Positions 50,604 to 60,232 of a DNA stretch of 64,000 bases are shown here, in pieces. Under the pieces are notes generated by a model. That model saw only the letters and a program-made list of their open reading frames with translations, did not search any database and had not been told where the DNA came from. Numbering within the stretch: position 1 is the first letter of the stretch; each line of letters starts with the position of its first letter. The DNA is taken from positions 1 through 64,000 of the forward strand of contig CAAGSD010000054.1 in assembly GCA_900772845.1 (NCBI GenBank). Reading direction: 5' to 3'. Made by a program: the position numbers and the translations under genes. Source of the DNA: Lachnospiraceae bacterium (GTDB lineage Bacteria > Bacillota > Clostridia > Lachnospirales > Lachnospiraceae).

Positions 50604-52931
50604 GTGAATATCTATGACAAGTTTGACAGGAAACTGGAAGGGGAGCCGTTTAGCGGATACCCGGAGTATATGGACTATCTGTTTGCCTGTGTCAACAGCC
50701 GGATGGATCTGTATCTTGAGGAGATGAAGGGGCTGTTTGCGTCCGGACAGGGCGGATATAAAAATGTGCTTTACCCGGATCTGGAGATCGCCCATACCAT
50801 GTGTCAGGAGAAAATACATATCTTTTCCTCGGAGACAGTCAGGGACAGTGAGGACGAGGAGACCGGAGAGGAACAGCCGGCGGAACTGAGTGACGAACTG
50901 AGGGCTCTGCTGGGGGATTATGCCGCAGAGATGGCAACCGTTGCATCGGGGGAAAACCACAGTGTCAGAGAGCCGGACTGCGAGGAGATGATGGCGTTTA
51001 TCGAGGTGCGGGCCGAGAAGACGCTGGAAGCGGGGATTGCGCTTCCGTTCTATTCTCTCTGCAAAAAGATGGAGTTTGAGCATTTTACCACTTTCTGCTT
51101 TGCCTGCAGCATTCTGGCATCCACGCAGACGGATTATGCAGGGGTGTTCCAGGTCATTAACGAAAACGGGAACCTGCCTGCTCCGACCATCGAATCGGCA
51201 GCAAGGCTGTATTACGGAAGTGAGTTTTCTATTACAGGAGCTTATGGAGATATGTCGGTGGGACTGGAGCAGCTGCAGCCAATCCTTGATCTGAGAGTAA
51301 ACGGAAGTATGCCGTTCTCCACAGTTGTCACACCGGACAAGCGGATTATCGACTTTCTGTTTGGTAAGCATCCCATGCAGCTGGATGAGAACTACATCCG
51401 CTTTTTCAAGATGCTGACGGATGACAGGGAACTGGATCCGATCATGGCGAATCAGGGGCAGCTGGATGCCATGGAGATCTCCTACCGTGAGGGGGTACGC
51501 ATTTTCTCTTTCTTTGGGGATGAGGGAAGCGGACGGAAATTTTTCATCAAGCAATTCTGCAAAAAGAACGGGATGGGTGCAATCTCCGTTAACTGTAAAA
51601 AGCTTTTTGTCTATGATTTCACCTTTGTGGAAAAGGCGCTGTGGGCGGTTACCAGAGAGTGTATTCTGACCAATTCCTGCTGCTGTCTCGATGAGCTGAC
51701 CTTCCACGAGGAGGAGAAGGATAAGTTCCTGGGGTACATGGATCTCGCTTTTGCAAAGCTGGTGAGCAAGGGACTGCTGGTCTACGCACTGAGCAAGGAA
51801 AAAATGCCGATGCGCGATATCACGAAGGAGGAGTTCACGGAACTGGAGATTCCGACGCCTACGACGCAGGAGAGAGAGGAGTGCTGGCGTCTGTTTGCGA
51901 AGGATTATGCGCTGGGTGATGACATCGACCTGCTGGAGATGGCGACAAAGTTCCTGTTCACTCCGGGCAAGATCAAGGCGGCGCTGGCAAATGCCAGAAG
52001 CCTTGCAACCATGAACAAGGATATCCTGATCCCCAGGGCTACGCTTTTTCAGGGTTGTAATAATCAGATGAGCTCGGAACTGACGCAGAAAGCCACCAAG
52101 GTAAAAGCGAATTTCGGTTTTGAAGACATTGTCATGAACAGGGATCAGAGGGAGACGCTGGAGCATGCCATCGACCAGATGAATTTCCGGAAACAGGTCT
52201 ACGACAACTGGCATTATACGAAGAAATATCCCTATGGCCGCGGATTGTCCGTGCTGCTGTTCGGAGCTCCCGGTACCGGTAAATCCATGTGTGCGCAGGT
52301 AATCGCACACGAACTCAATCTTGAACTTTACCGCGTTGACCTGTCCAAGGTCATTGATAAGTATGTGGGTGAGACGGAGAAATCCATCTCCATGATCTTC
52401 CGGGAGGCGAAGAAGTGTAATGTCGTACTCTTTTTCGACGAGTGTGATACGCTGTTCGCAAAGCGTTCCGATGACGGAGGAAGTAACCAGGCGTCCAATA
52501 ACAACAAGACTGCGCTGCTTCTGCAGGAGGTTGAGGCCTATGACGGAGTATCCGTGCTGGCCACCAACTACAAACACAATATTGACCCTGCTTTCTTCCG
52601 GCGTATGAAATACATTGTGGAATTCCAGTTCCCGAATGCGGATACCAGAGAGATGCTGTGGCGGACGACGATTCCCAAGGACACCCCGCTGGCAGAGGAT
52701 GTGGATATCCGCTTCCTTGCAGAGAAATTTGAATTTGCGGGTGGTAATATCAAGAACTGTATTCTCAACGCAGCGTTTCTGGCTGCGGCGGATGGCGATG
52801 GAAAGGAAGTGCGCATGAAGCATTACCTTCAGGCGATCCGCTATGAGTATGTCAAGACCGGAAAGGTCTTCACAAGATCGGATTTTGAGCCCTATGCGGA
52901 AGAGGTATTCGGCATGGAACTGGGACAATGA
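50604..52931 (+). CDS. AAA+ ATPase 1 of a paralogous pair
   Basis: The 775-residue protein starts at GTG 50604 (AGGAGG site). The N-terminal 300 residues are helical. A first P-loop-like region is degenerate (GDEGSGRKFFIKQF near residue 305; Walker A GxxGxGR). The second AAA+ domain is intact: LLFGAPGTGKSMCAQVIAHE near 550 and LFFDECDTLFAKR near 610, with NNNKTALLLQEVE and FFRRMKYIVEF. Afp15/Pvc15-type AAA+ proteins are needed for CIS assembly or loading. Followed after 14 bases by its paralogue. Confidence 0.88.
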   Translation: MNIYDKFDRKLEGEPFSGYPEYMDYLFACVNSRMDLYLEEMKGLFASGQGGYKNVLYPDLEIAHTMCQEKIHIFSSETVRDSEDEETGEEQPAELSDELRALLGDYAAEMATVASGENHSVREPDCEEMMAFIEVRAEKTLEAGIALPFYSLCKKMEFEHFTTFCFACSILASTQTDYAGVFQVINENGNLPAPTIESAARLYYGSEFSITGAYGDMSVGLEQLQPILDLRVNGSMPFSTVVTPDKRIIDFLFGKHPMQLDENYIRFFKMLTDDRELDPIMANQGQLDAMEISYREGVRIFSFFGDEGSGRKFFIKQFCKKNGMGAISVNCKKLFVYDFTFVEKALWAVTRECILTNSCCCLDELTFHEEEKDKFLGYMDLAFAKLVSKGLLVYALSKEKMPMRDITKEEFTELEIPTPTTQEREECWRLFAKDYALGDDIDLLEMATKFLFTPGKIKAALANARSLATMNKDILIPRATLFQGCNNQMSSELTQKATKVKANFGFEDIVMNRDQRETLEHAIDQMNFRKQVYDNWHYTKKYPYGRGLSVLLFGAPGTGKSMCAQVIAHELNLELYRVDLSKVIDKYVGETEKSISMIFREAKKCNVVLFFDECDTLFAKRSDDGGSNQASNNNKTALLLQEVEAYDGVSVLATNYKHNIDPAFFRRMKYIVEFQFPNADTREMLWRTTIPKDTPLAEDVDIRFLAEKFEFAGGNIKNCILNAAFLAAADGDGKEVRMKHYLQAIRYEYVKTGKVFTRSDFEPYAEEVFGMELGQ

Positions 52932-52945
52932 GAGAGGCATGAGAA

Positions 52946-55006
52946 ATGAACAGGTCTGACTTAGAACTCTATCTGGACATAGATCAACAGAATAGTGTTT
53001 TCTTTTCCACGGAGGAACTGCTCGGACAGATACAGAGGATACTGATCTACTGGCTGGCGCAGAGCTCCGGAGGGGAGGATGTCATGGAGAAGACGGAAAG
53101 GCTGTTCGGCTATTGGGAAAGCCGTTGCGTTGAAACGGCAAAACAGGGTCCAAAACTTCCCTACATTACGATGCGGGAAGCACTCTCCCTAAACCGGTTT
53201 GAAGAATTTCTGGTATGGATCGCCTGCATCCGGCAGCTGGACGGAGAATTTGCAGCAGAACTCTCTGGGGAGGGAAGTTCTGAGGAACTGACACTGGAGG
53301 ATGCCTTTTGTCTGTTCCGGAGACTTACCGTGGAGGATATGGAGGCAGAATACCGGCTGCTGAATCCCGATGACCGGCTGAACGTGGTTCTTTTTCAGGA
53401 CTGGGAGGAAGAACAGACAGAGCGGCGTCTGCAGAGACCGGTGAAGCTTAAGAAGACGGCACTGGATTTCCTGTTGGAACAGGACTGCGGTATCCATGAA
53501 CTGACCGGTATTACGGTCTGCCTGGAACCGGATGAGGAGCCATTACTTCAGAATGAGGAGCTGTATGGGCAGTGCAGAGACTATCTGGAAAGGATCCGGA
53601 ATGGAAAGAGCAAAGGCGTATTACAGTTGTCCGGAGCGGAGGGCGCAGGCAAAAGCTTTCTTCTGAAGAAACTCGGAGAACCGACAGAATTCGTCGCTGT
53701 ATTCCTCGGTTTCCTGCTAGAGAGGAAAAATGTACGGAGAGATCTTCGGGAGATCATTTCCTATTGTGTATTGCGGAGAAAGTATGTGGCACTGCGGCAG
53801 CTTCCGGAGAAGCTGGAACCGGATATGCTGGGGTATTTTCTTGAGGTTTTGACGGAATACATTCCGGTGGTGTGCGTGATGACAGAGGCACCGCTGCGGA
53901 TACGCTATCCGGGGAAATCCTGTCCCATGGAGGCAGAACTTCCGGGAGCGACGAGAGAACAGCAGATGCACTTCTGGGAATATTTTGCCGAAAAATATCA
54001 GTGTAAGGCACTCTGCAGCCATGGGACGGAACTGGCAAATCTCTATCGGCTGATGCCGGGAGAGATCGAACGGATGGTGCGAAAGCTCAGAGCCCGTTTT
54101 GGGGAAGGAACAGAGGTGTCGTATGACGAAGCAGAAGATGTCATCGTCAGTGAGCTGATGGAGGATGCCGGAAGAAAGTTAAAGGGCCTGGCGGCACCTC
54201 TGGTGACCGGATTTTCCATGGAAGATCTGCAGCTTCCGGGACAGCAGATGCGAATCTTAAAGTTTGCCATCTCTGCGATCCGGAACAGGTATCTTGTCAT
54301 GGAGGGAATGGGCTTCGGAAAGAAGATGCCCTACGGACGCAGTATCAGCATTCTGCTGTACGGTCCTCCCGGAACCGGCAAGACCATGACAGCGCAGGTG
54401 ATTGCAAAGGAAGTCGGACTGACACTGTTTCGGGTGGACTCCTCCAAGATCATGGATAAATATATCGGGGAAACGGAGAAAAAGCTGGGAGAACTGTTTG
54501 AAACCGCCAAGAATACCAATGCGATTTTATTCTTTGATGAGGCGGATTCCCTTTTTGCCAAGAGGACGGAGGTATCAAAGTCTACAGACAAATATGCCAA
54601 CAATGAGGTATCTTTTCTGTTACAGCTGATGGAACAGTATGAGGGCATCATGGTGCTTGCCACAAACCACAGTAATTTCTTTGATGAAGCATTCCGCAGG
54701 AGAATCACATATTCCATCAATCTTCCGTCACCGGATGCCGAGACGAGAAGCCGTCTCTGGAGACTGGCGTTCCCGGAGGGTGTCGAGATTGCGGAGGATG
54801 TGGATTTCGATCAGCTGGCCAGAGAGCATGAGTTCACTGGCAGCAGTATCAAGTATGTGGCCCAGCAGGCAATGTTCACGGCGGCAATACTGCAGAGTCC
54901 GGTGACACTGGAGTGCATCCACACAGGACTGAAACTGATGATGGAGAGGGATTGCCAGGGCTATAAGGATGGAAGCCTGCAGGCATGCTTTACGAGGCTA
55001 TTGTAA
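52946..55006 (+). CDS. AAA+ ATPase 2 of a paralogous pair
   Basis: The 686-residue paralogue has the same layout. Here the first P-loop is complete (SGAEGAGKSFLLKKLG near residue 228), and the second domain has LLYGPPGTGKTMTAQVIAKE near 470 and ILFFDEADSLFAKR near 527, with AFRRRITYSINLPSPDA. The two proteins may form mixed rings. They precede the cargo block, consistent with a role in assembly or cargo loading known for CIS-associated AAA+ proteins. Confidence 0.88.
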   Translation: MNRSDLELYLDIDQQNSVFFSTEELLGQIQRILIYWLAQSSGGEDVMEKTERLFGYWESRCVETAKQGPKLPYITMREALSLNRFEEFLVWIACIRQLDGEFAAELSGEGSSEELTLEDAFCLFRRLTVEDMEAEYRLLNPDDRLNVVLFQDWEEEQTERRLQRPVKLKKTALDFLLEQDCGIHELTGITVCLEPDEEPLLQNEELYGQCRDYLERIRNGKSKGVLQLSGAEGAGKSFLLKKLGEPTEFVAVFLGFLLERKNVRRDLREIISYCVLRRKYVALRQLPEKLEPDMLGYFLEVLTEYIPVVCVMTEAPLRIRYPGKSCPMEAELPGATREQQMHFWEYFAEKYQCKALCSHGTELANLYRLMPGEIERMVRKLRARFGEGTEVSYDEAEDVIVSELMEDAGRKLKGLAAPLVTGFSMEDLQLPGQQMRILKFAISAIRNRYLVMEGMGFGKKMPYGRSISILLYGPPGTGKTMTAQVIAKEVGLTLFRVDSSKIMDKYIGETEKKLGELFETAKNTNAILFFDEADSLFAKRTEVSKSTDKYANNEVSFLLQLMEQYEGIMVLATNHSNFFDEAFRRRITYSINLPSPDAETRSRLWRLAFPEGVEIAEDVDFDQLAREHEFTGSSIKYVAQQAMFTAAILQSPVTLECIHTGLKLMMERDCQGYKDGSLQACFTRLL

Positions 55007-55048
55007 AGAGACAGGCAGCAAACAGTCGGAGCAGATAAGGAGCAGGGT

Positions 55049-55228
55049 ATGGACATGGATATGGAATGGAAAGAAGAGCAGGGGAGATACACCAGTGATT
55101 CCCCGGATTGTGAGGGTTGTGTATTTAATTTCGGGAACTTAAATTGTGCGGTGTATGATATAAAGCCGGCATCCATCGTGATTGATCACAAGCCATGTGA
55201 AAAACGGCAGCCGGGAGGTGCGATATGA
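55049..55228 (+). CDS. Small four-cysteine protein (59 aa)
   Basis: AAGGAG lies 6 bases before the ATG of this 59-codon frame. The protein contains CEGC, then LNC and KPC, so four cysteines could bind a metal or cluster. No family is assigned. Its TGA overlaps the ATG of the next gene (ATGA), so it is tightly coupled to the ART-like gene and might be its chaperone, adaptor or immunity partner. That role is inference. Confidence 0.65.
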   Translation: MDMDMEWKEEQGRYTSDSPDCEGCVFNFGNLNCAVYDIKPASIVIDHKPCEKRQPGGAI

Positions 55229-56889
55229 AGAAAAGTTATCAGCCTGATGTGAATTTCAGTTCTTTTGAGGATGTAAAGGCAATTGCACAGACATATGAGA
55301 AATCTGTCTTCGGAAAGAAAAACGGTGTCAGTGGAAATATAAGGAATTACAGGAAGTTGAAGTCCTCATTTAACTGGCGTGGGGAAAATGCTGATCGTTT
55401 CGAGGCAGTGCTTAATAGGATTGAGCAGGTGGAAAATCTCCGGAACGAAAAGGTCTCAGGGGAGCATCCGGAGGCATATGAAAATATAATGGTGGCATAT
55501 GCTGATCTGTGTGGCGCATGCAAGGAGTATATTGACAATACGGAATATGGTCATTCTCTCAGCGGCAGACGCCGGGTATCTATTGTGAAAAAAATATTTA
55601 CCACTGCAGAGAAGGAAGTATTGATGCTTCAGATGCGGTATTTTGAGATGGGAAGCCAGTTTAAGGGGGAGGGAATTACGCTCCGCCAGCTTTTTGCCGG
55701 TGAGACCCTTCCGCAGCTGATTCAGGATGATGCTGCAAATTTCTCACTGGAGGAAAGCAATGCGGCTCCGGTGGCAGAAGCGGAAGGATACCAGCTGCAT
55801 ATAAGTGCAGGGGAATTTAAGAACAGGATCTCAGCGGAAGCACTTGTGGATGCCAAAGACAGCAGTGTGATCGCAATTCTGCTGGAATACTATCAGAGAA
55901 TCTTAAGCCGTATGGATACCGATCCGGCTTCAAAGAGGCTGATACCGGAGGTTCTTCATAGAATCCAGATTCTGTGCGGGCAGAATGGGGAGAGTACGGT
56001 TCTGGCAGAATTGTCCCGGGATGCGCAAAGAATTTTTGATGAAACGAGAGCAGACCAACTGCAGACCGTTTCCACTGCGGGATTAATAGGAAGGGATGGT
56101 TTTGTGCCGTACCGGAGATATAGGGATACTGCGGATCTGACCATGGAGGAAGAGCAGGTAAGCTCAGATCTGTTCAGTGATTATCCGGTGATTAGTGAGC
56201 GGGAAGCAACGGAAATGTCGGGGGAGAATGAGTATAACCGGGGAGAGGCTGCAACTACACTCTATGGTCTGGCCAGTAAACAGGGACGGGAGCACGGGTA
56301 TATCCAGACTTCCAATTCCTTTAGAATAAACCAGTATCTGAGAAATCAGAAATTTGAAGATGTCAGTTATAAAAGCCATAGAACCATTGGTTTGCTGAAT
56401 GAGGCTACCAAGCAGAACCGGCTGCCCCACAAGGCAAGGTTCTATCGTCTGCTTGGTCCACAGTATCTGCAATATGCCCTGGGACTTGGACAGTACGCAG
56501 ACGCCACAAGCTTTGCACCGGGAACGGTACAGGCAATTAACGCCATGGCTGGAAAGGTCATCACTGATGCCGGATTTATGTGCGTGGGGTATCAGGTGGA
56601 TATGATATTCGGTAGATATCCCGTCATGCTGACGCTATTGTGCGATAAGGACATGCCCCTGATGGCAACGACCAATCTCACAGAGGGAGAGTTTATTTTC
56701 CCGCGAAACACCAGCTATATGATTATCGGAGCCAGAAAACGGGAAGGCAAAGAGGACAGAGGGCGCTCCATGATCGGCGTGGAATTTAACGGTACAAGAG
56801 ACAGAGGAGTGTTTAACGGACTGGAGATCATCTGTAAGGTGTTGAATCCGGGAAGTTTCCAGAACCAGAATGCCAATGTACGTCCATGA
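55225..56889 (+). CDS. Candidate CIS cargo with ADP-ribosyltransferase-like C-terminus
   Basis: The 554-residue protein has a helical N-terminal region of about 350 residues and a C-terminal 200-residue domain with the R-STS-ExE toxin fold pattern: FRINQYLR near 363, an arginine strand RFYRLLG near 405, GFMCVGY near 449 in place of the usual STS, and EGEFIFPR near 488 with ExE intact followed by NTSYMIIG. ADP-ribosyltransferase activity is plausible, but the changed STS motif may alter it. No signal peptide. It follows the AAA+ pair, the usual place for CIS toxins. Confidence 0.6.
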   Translation: MKKSYQPDVNFSSFEDVKAIAQTYEKSVFGKKNGVSGNIRNYRKLKSSFNWRGENADRFEAVLNRIEQVENLRNEKVSGEHPEAYENIMVAYADLCGACKEYIDNTEYGHSLSGRRRVSIVKKIFTTAEKEVLMLQMRYFEMGSQFKGEGITLRQLFAGETLPQLIQDDAANFSLEESNAAPVAEAEGYQLHISAGEFKNRISAEALVDAKDSSVIAILLEYYQRILSRMDTDPASKRLIPEVLHRIQILCGQNGESTVLAELSRDAQRIFDETRADQLQTVSTAGLIGRDGFVPYRRYRDTADLTMEEEQVSSDLFSDYPVISEREATEMSGENEYNRGEAATTLYGLASKQGREHGYIQTSNSFRINQYLRNQKFEDVSYKSHRTIGLLNEATKQNRLPHKARFYRLLGPQYLQYALGLGQYADATSFAPGTVQAINAMAGKVITDAGFMCVGYQVDMIFGRYPVMLTLLCDKDMPLMATTNLTEGEFIFPRNTSYMIIGARKREGKEDRGRSMIGVEFNGTRDRGVFNGLEIICKVLNPGSFQNQNANVRP

Positions 56890-56922
56890 TGACAGATGAC
56901 CTGAAAAAGGAGGAGCAGAAGT

Positions 56923-59319
56923 ATGGACTTTCAACAGAGAAAGAAACAGGTGATCAAGTCGGAATTTACCAGACTGAATAAATGGGATGACGAGTCGGAA
57001 CTGACCGTAAAACAGCAGCGAGTGGAGACAGCGGAGAGAATGGTCAGACAGAAGGAGCAGCAGAGCAGTGCATTCCGGAAAGAACTGGCAAATTATGACT
57101 TCGATCAGGTGCGTGTCTTTGATACGGCTGTGGGAGAGCCTGTGCAGGAGATTACGCCTGCGAAGAAGGCAAAATGCCGCAGCCGTCAGGACAGACAGGC
57201 AATCGCCAAAGCAAGGATCCCAATCAGACAGCGCGGAATGGCAGAGAAAATCCCGACAGAGCAGCTGCAGGAGAGAGTGGACGGCACCAGCTGCAGGATA
57301 CAGGGGAGTATTCAAAAGTATATCGAGGATCTGGGGGACAATATGTCATTCCACAGGCAGGTGAAGGGCAGACCGGATTATGCGGTCATGAAATATTTCT
57401 CCGGGATGTCTGACGATCTGGTGGAGGATTACAGTTCGGATGATTACCAGAAGCGGAAAAAATATCTCCGATGGATGACGGATGACCTGATGGGGGAGAA
57501 CGTTGATGCGAATTATTTTACCCCGGAGCTTCTGGCGCAGTCAGGTGGTCTGGTGTATGGGAAGGTTATGCGCTTCAAGGCGTTCAAGGAAGCCTATGCA
57601 GATCCGATCAACAAGCCTTACTTTGACGGACTGAGCAGCATGGAAAAGCAGCTGATCAAGGTGCGTATTCTGGATATGGCGGATTTATATGAAAACGTGC
57701 TCCGTTTCCAGTGCAGATGCAGTGGCGTCGATATGGATAACGGAGAATTTCTGAGGAGTGATGCCGAGCTTGCCGCAAAGCCGGAGGAGCTGCAGGCTGT
57801 CCATAACTTCAAGGAAAAGATCGAATACCGGAATGTACAGACCCGGGCCATCATGGCATCCAGCTATATGGCGGAACTGACGAAGGAAGAACCGACGCTG
57901 GAAGAACAGCAGCGGGAGAGAAAAGCGAGCATTGAACAGGGAGGTGAGCAGGAACTGAAAGGAACCGGACTGACCGGATTCCTGGTGGGCTATAATCCCA
58001 GCACCATGAATGAGATCAGACAGCTTTTCATGGATAATGCGGAGAACTATGAAGCGAATAAGCCTCTGCTGGATCTGATGGAGCAGGAATTTTTCCGCGT
58101 GACTGATGCGGGAAGTGAATACACGAGGCGGACAAGAGCCATTGATGACATCCGGTCGAATGTGGATCCGACAGGAGTATATGGCACAGTTGCAGAGAAA
58201 GAATTTATCAAATTTTTTGCTTCCGAATCAGACAAGATCTCCTTAAAGCAGACCATCATCACGAACCGGTTGAACACACTGCGGGAGGGGATGAAGGCAA
58301 TCGCAAAGGGCAGGAAGCCGGAAGATGCCAGTGTTAAGAAGGTGATCAAGGAATTCCGGCAGAAGCTGGGCGGCAAAGGGAATGCCCTGCAGGCACAGGT
58401 CGATGAGGCGACGGCAGGATGGACGCAGGCCCGTATGCAGTATCCCGAGGATCCGCAGTTTAAGGCACATGAGCGTTATACCGGAACCGAAGATCTCAGG
58501 CAATATCTGTCGTATCTTACAGGAGAGGAACAGAAAAAATATACCGCACAGCTTAGCAACCGTATCGGACTGGCCCGTATGCTGAAAGCAGATGTGGATG
58601 CAGGAACTATCAAACCGTTGACGCATTGTATTGAGACGAGCAAAGGTAAAATCTCAGGGCTGAATCTCAGTCGAATGGTTCCTAATGTGGAGATCCTGAC
58701 GGTCACTGCCGGTATAAGCGCAGAGCAGGCAAGGGAGATGATGCGGAAGCTGGCCGCCGGTGAAGAAGGTCCGGAAGCAACGTTGGAAAAGGACACGGTA
58801 ACCAGGGAGGGACTGATGGAGTACAAGAATGCTGTCTATAAGCATATCAAGGGACTGGAGAAAAAGTACGGAAAAATGCTGACACAGCTTCACCCGGAGG
58901 ATGTATTGCGCAGGATCAATATCCATGAATTTGCCATGGAAGCGAGACTGGTCCAGGATATGGTCAACCTGACAGATAACAATGGTACAGGAATCCAACT
59001 GTTTACAGAAGATGAGCAGGATGAGAATTACAAGACAGATATGGATTATAAGGCACTGGCAGCATATTACTTTAATGCCATTGGCGCAATCAACAGCTAT
59101 GTACAGTTTCATCTCGCATATAATCCGAATCCGGAGATCGCGGCATACCAGAACGATGACATGGTCCGGCAGATGGAGCTAGCCAGACAGTATGAGGACG
59201 GCGTGAATGAGGGACCGGCATTGAAATCATCCCAGATGCCTTATTATGCGCAGTCCGTACGACAGCGCTACCAGAATAATCCACATCTTCTGAAACGTCA
59301 GGGCTACGGAAGATGGTAG
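56923..59319 (+). CDS. Large unidentified protein, possible CIS cargo
   Basis: The 798-residue soluble protein has no recognisable domain. The first 110 residues are basic and helical (MDFQQRKKQVIKSEF, AKKAKCRSRQDRQAIAKARI), a lysine/arginine-rich stretch like that in the gene at 60233. The rest is mixed helical, with LTGFLVGYNPSTMNEIRQLF and YFNAIGAINSYVQFHLAYNP. There is no export signal. It lies between the ART-like gene and a GNAT gene. It could be cargo, a cargo adaptor or a particle interior protein. Confidence 0.55.
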   Translation: MDFQQRKKQVIKSEFTRLNKWDDESELTVKQQRVETAERMVRQKEQQSSAFRKELANYDFDQVRVFDTAVGEPVQEITPAKKAKCRSRQDRQAIAKARIPIRQRGMAEKIPTEQLQERVDGTSCRIQGSIQKYIEDLGDNMSFHRQVKGRPDYAVMKYFSGMSDDLVEDYSSDDYQKRKKYLRWMTDDLMGENVDANYFTPELLAQSGGLVYGKVMRFKAFKEAYADPINKPYFDGLSSMEKQLIKVRILDMADLYENVLRFQCRCSGVDMDNGEFLRSDAELAAKPEELQAVHNFKEKIEYRNVQTRAIMASSYMAELTKEEPTLEEQQRERKASIEQGGEQELKGTGLTGFLVGYNPSTMNEIRQLFMDNAENYEANKPLLDLMEQEFFRVTDAGSEYTRRTRAIDDIRSNVDPTGVYGTVAEKEFIKFFASESDKISLKQTIITNRLNTLREGMKAIAKGRKPEDASVKKVIKEFRQKLGGKGNALQAQVDEATAGWTQARMQYPEDPQFKAHERYTGTEDLRQYLSYLTGEEQKKYTAQLSNRIGLARMLKADVDAGTIKPLTHCIETSKGKISGLNLSRMVPNVEILTVTAGISAEQAREMMRKLAAGEEGPEATLEKDTVTREGLMEYKNAVYKHIKGLEKKYGKMLTQLHPEDVLRRINIHEFAMEARLVQDMVNLTDNNGTGIQLFTEDEQDENYKTDMDYKALAAYYFNAIGAINSYVQFHLAYNPNPEIAAYQNDDMVRQMELARQYEDGVNEGPALKSSQMPYYAQSVRQRYQNNPHLLKRQGYGRW

Positions 59320-59371
59320 AGCTTCGCAGGGATCCGGAAATTATGACAGGAGATAAAGAGAGGAACAGAGT

Positions 59372-60217
59372 ATGCAGAATGAGAATGGTATGATCGTATA
59401 TTGTGCGGCAGACCGGCAGGCAGAGCAGTTAAAGCCACTGCTTCTTCCCATGGCATATCAGGCGTGGAAGGACGGAGAAGAACCGCTGATCCTGGGGCTT
59501 GCGAAGGAGCAGACAGCGGTTGGTGCACTGGCGGCGGAACTGGACGAAGGAGCGATCCATGTGATTTCCTTCTATGTGGCACCGGAGTACCGGAGACGGG
59601 GCGGAGGTACTTTGCTGATGGAGCAGCTGCTGATGATCGCAGAGGATATTGCCGGGGAGGTCATATTTGACTTTATTGCCACGGAAAAGGAGCATTTTGA
59701 ACTGGAATTATTCCTGACCTCATATGGTTTTATAGAGGAGGAACGGTATGGCGAGATCTATGCAACGACTCTTGGAAAGCTGGGTGAGGTTCCCGTGTTG
59801 GCGAAGACGGTAAAGAACGCAGGCACACCGCTTAGCGAACTTGGACCGGTGGAGAAAAACAAGGCGCAGCAGCAGATCAGGGAACTGGAGGCTCCTTTCG
59901 ATGACAGCATTTTTACCGGAGAGAAGTTGGATCAGGATATTTCGTTCCTTCATTTTAACGAGCATGTGCCGGATGGCTTTTTCCTGTGTGAGAAACAGAA
60001 GGGAGCCGGATTGATGATCACAGGGGCATGGAACGGTTCCGGTTCACCAATGCTGTTTCTGATGCTGGTGCAGAGTGCATTCAGTGCGGCAAAGAAGAAA
60101 TATCCTGCGGAGACAGGGATCGCTGCACAGGCGGTAAATCCCACAACGCAGAAGCTGATCAGAGAGTTGATGCCGGAGGCAATGCGTATCTCCCGCTGTT
60201 ATGTAAGAACGATGTAA
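59372..60217 (+). CDS. GNAT-like acetyltransferase, paralogue 1
   Basis: The 281-residue protein has an N-terminal GNAT domain with the acetyl-CoA loop VAPEYRRRGGGTLLMEQLL, preceded by IHVISFYV. The C-terminal half is a second, poorly conserved GNAT-like unit ending in a Tyr-rich strand (SRCYVRTM). Two other genes here share this layout. It could acetylate or regulate a cargo protein, or serve as an adaptor or immunity protein. Adjacent to large unknown genes on both sides. Confidence 0.75.
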   Translation: MQNENGMIVYCAADRQAEQLKPLLLPMAYQAWKDGEEPLILGLAKEQTAVGALAAELDEGAIHVISFYVAPEYRRRGGGTLLMEQLLMIAEDIAGEVIFDFIATEKEHFELELFLTSYGFIEEERYGEIYATTLGKLGEVPVLAKTVKNAGTPLSELGPVEKNKAQQQIRELEAPFDDSIFTGEKLDQDISFLHFNEHVPDGFFLCEKQKGAGLMITGAWNGSGSPMLFLMLVQSAFSAAKKKYPAETGIAAQAVNPTTQKLIRELMPEAMRISRCYVRTM

Positions 60218-60232
60218 GGGAGGAGAGAGAGG

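Noticed and set aside
50514..52940. 808-codon open frame on the - strand opposite AAA+ ATPase 1
   Set aside because: It mirrors a well-supported AAA+ gene, has Cys/His/Arg-rich composition without domains and no ribosome site. It is a codon-usage shadow.
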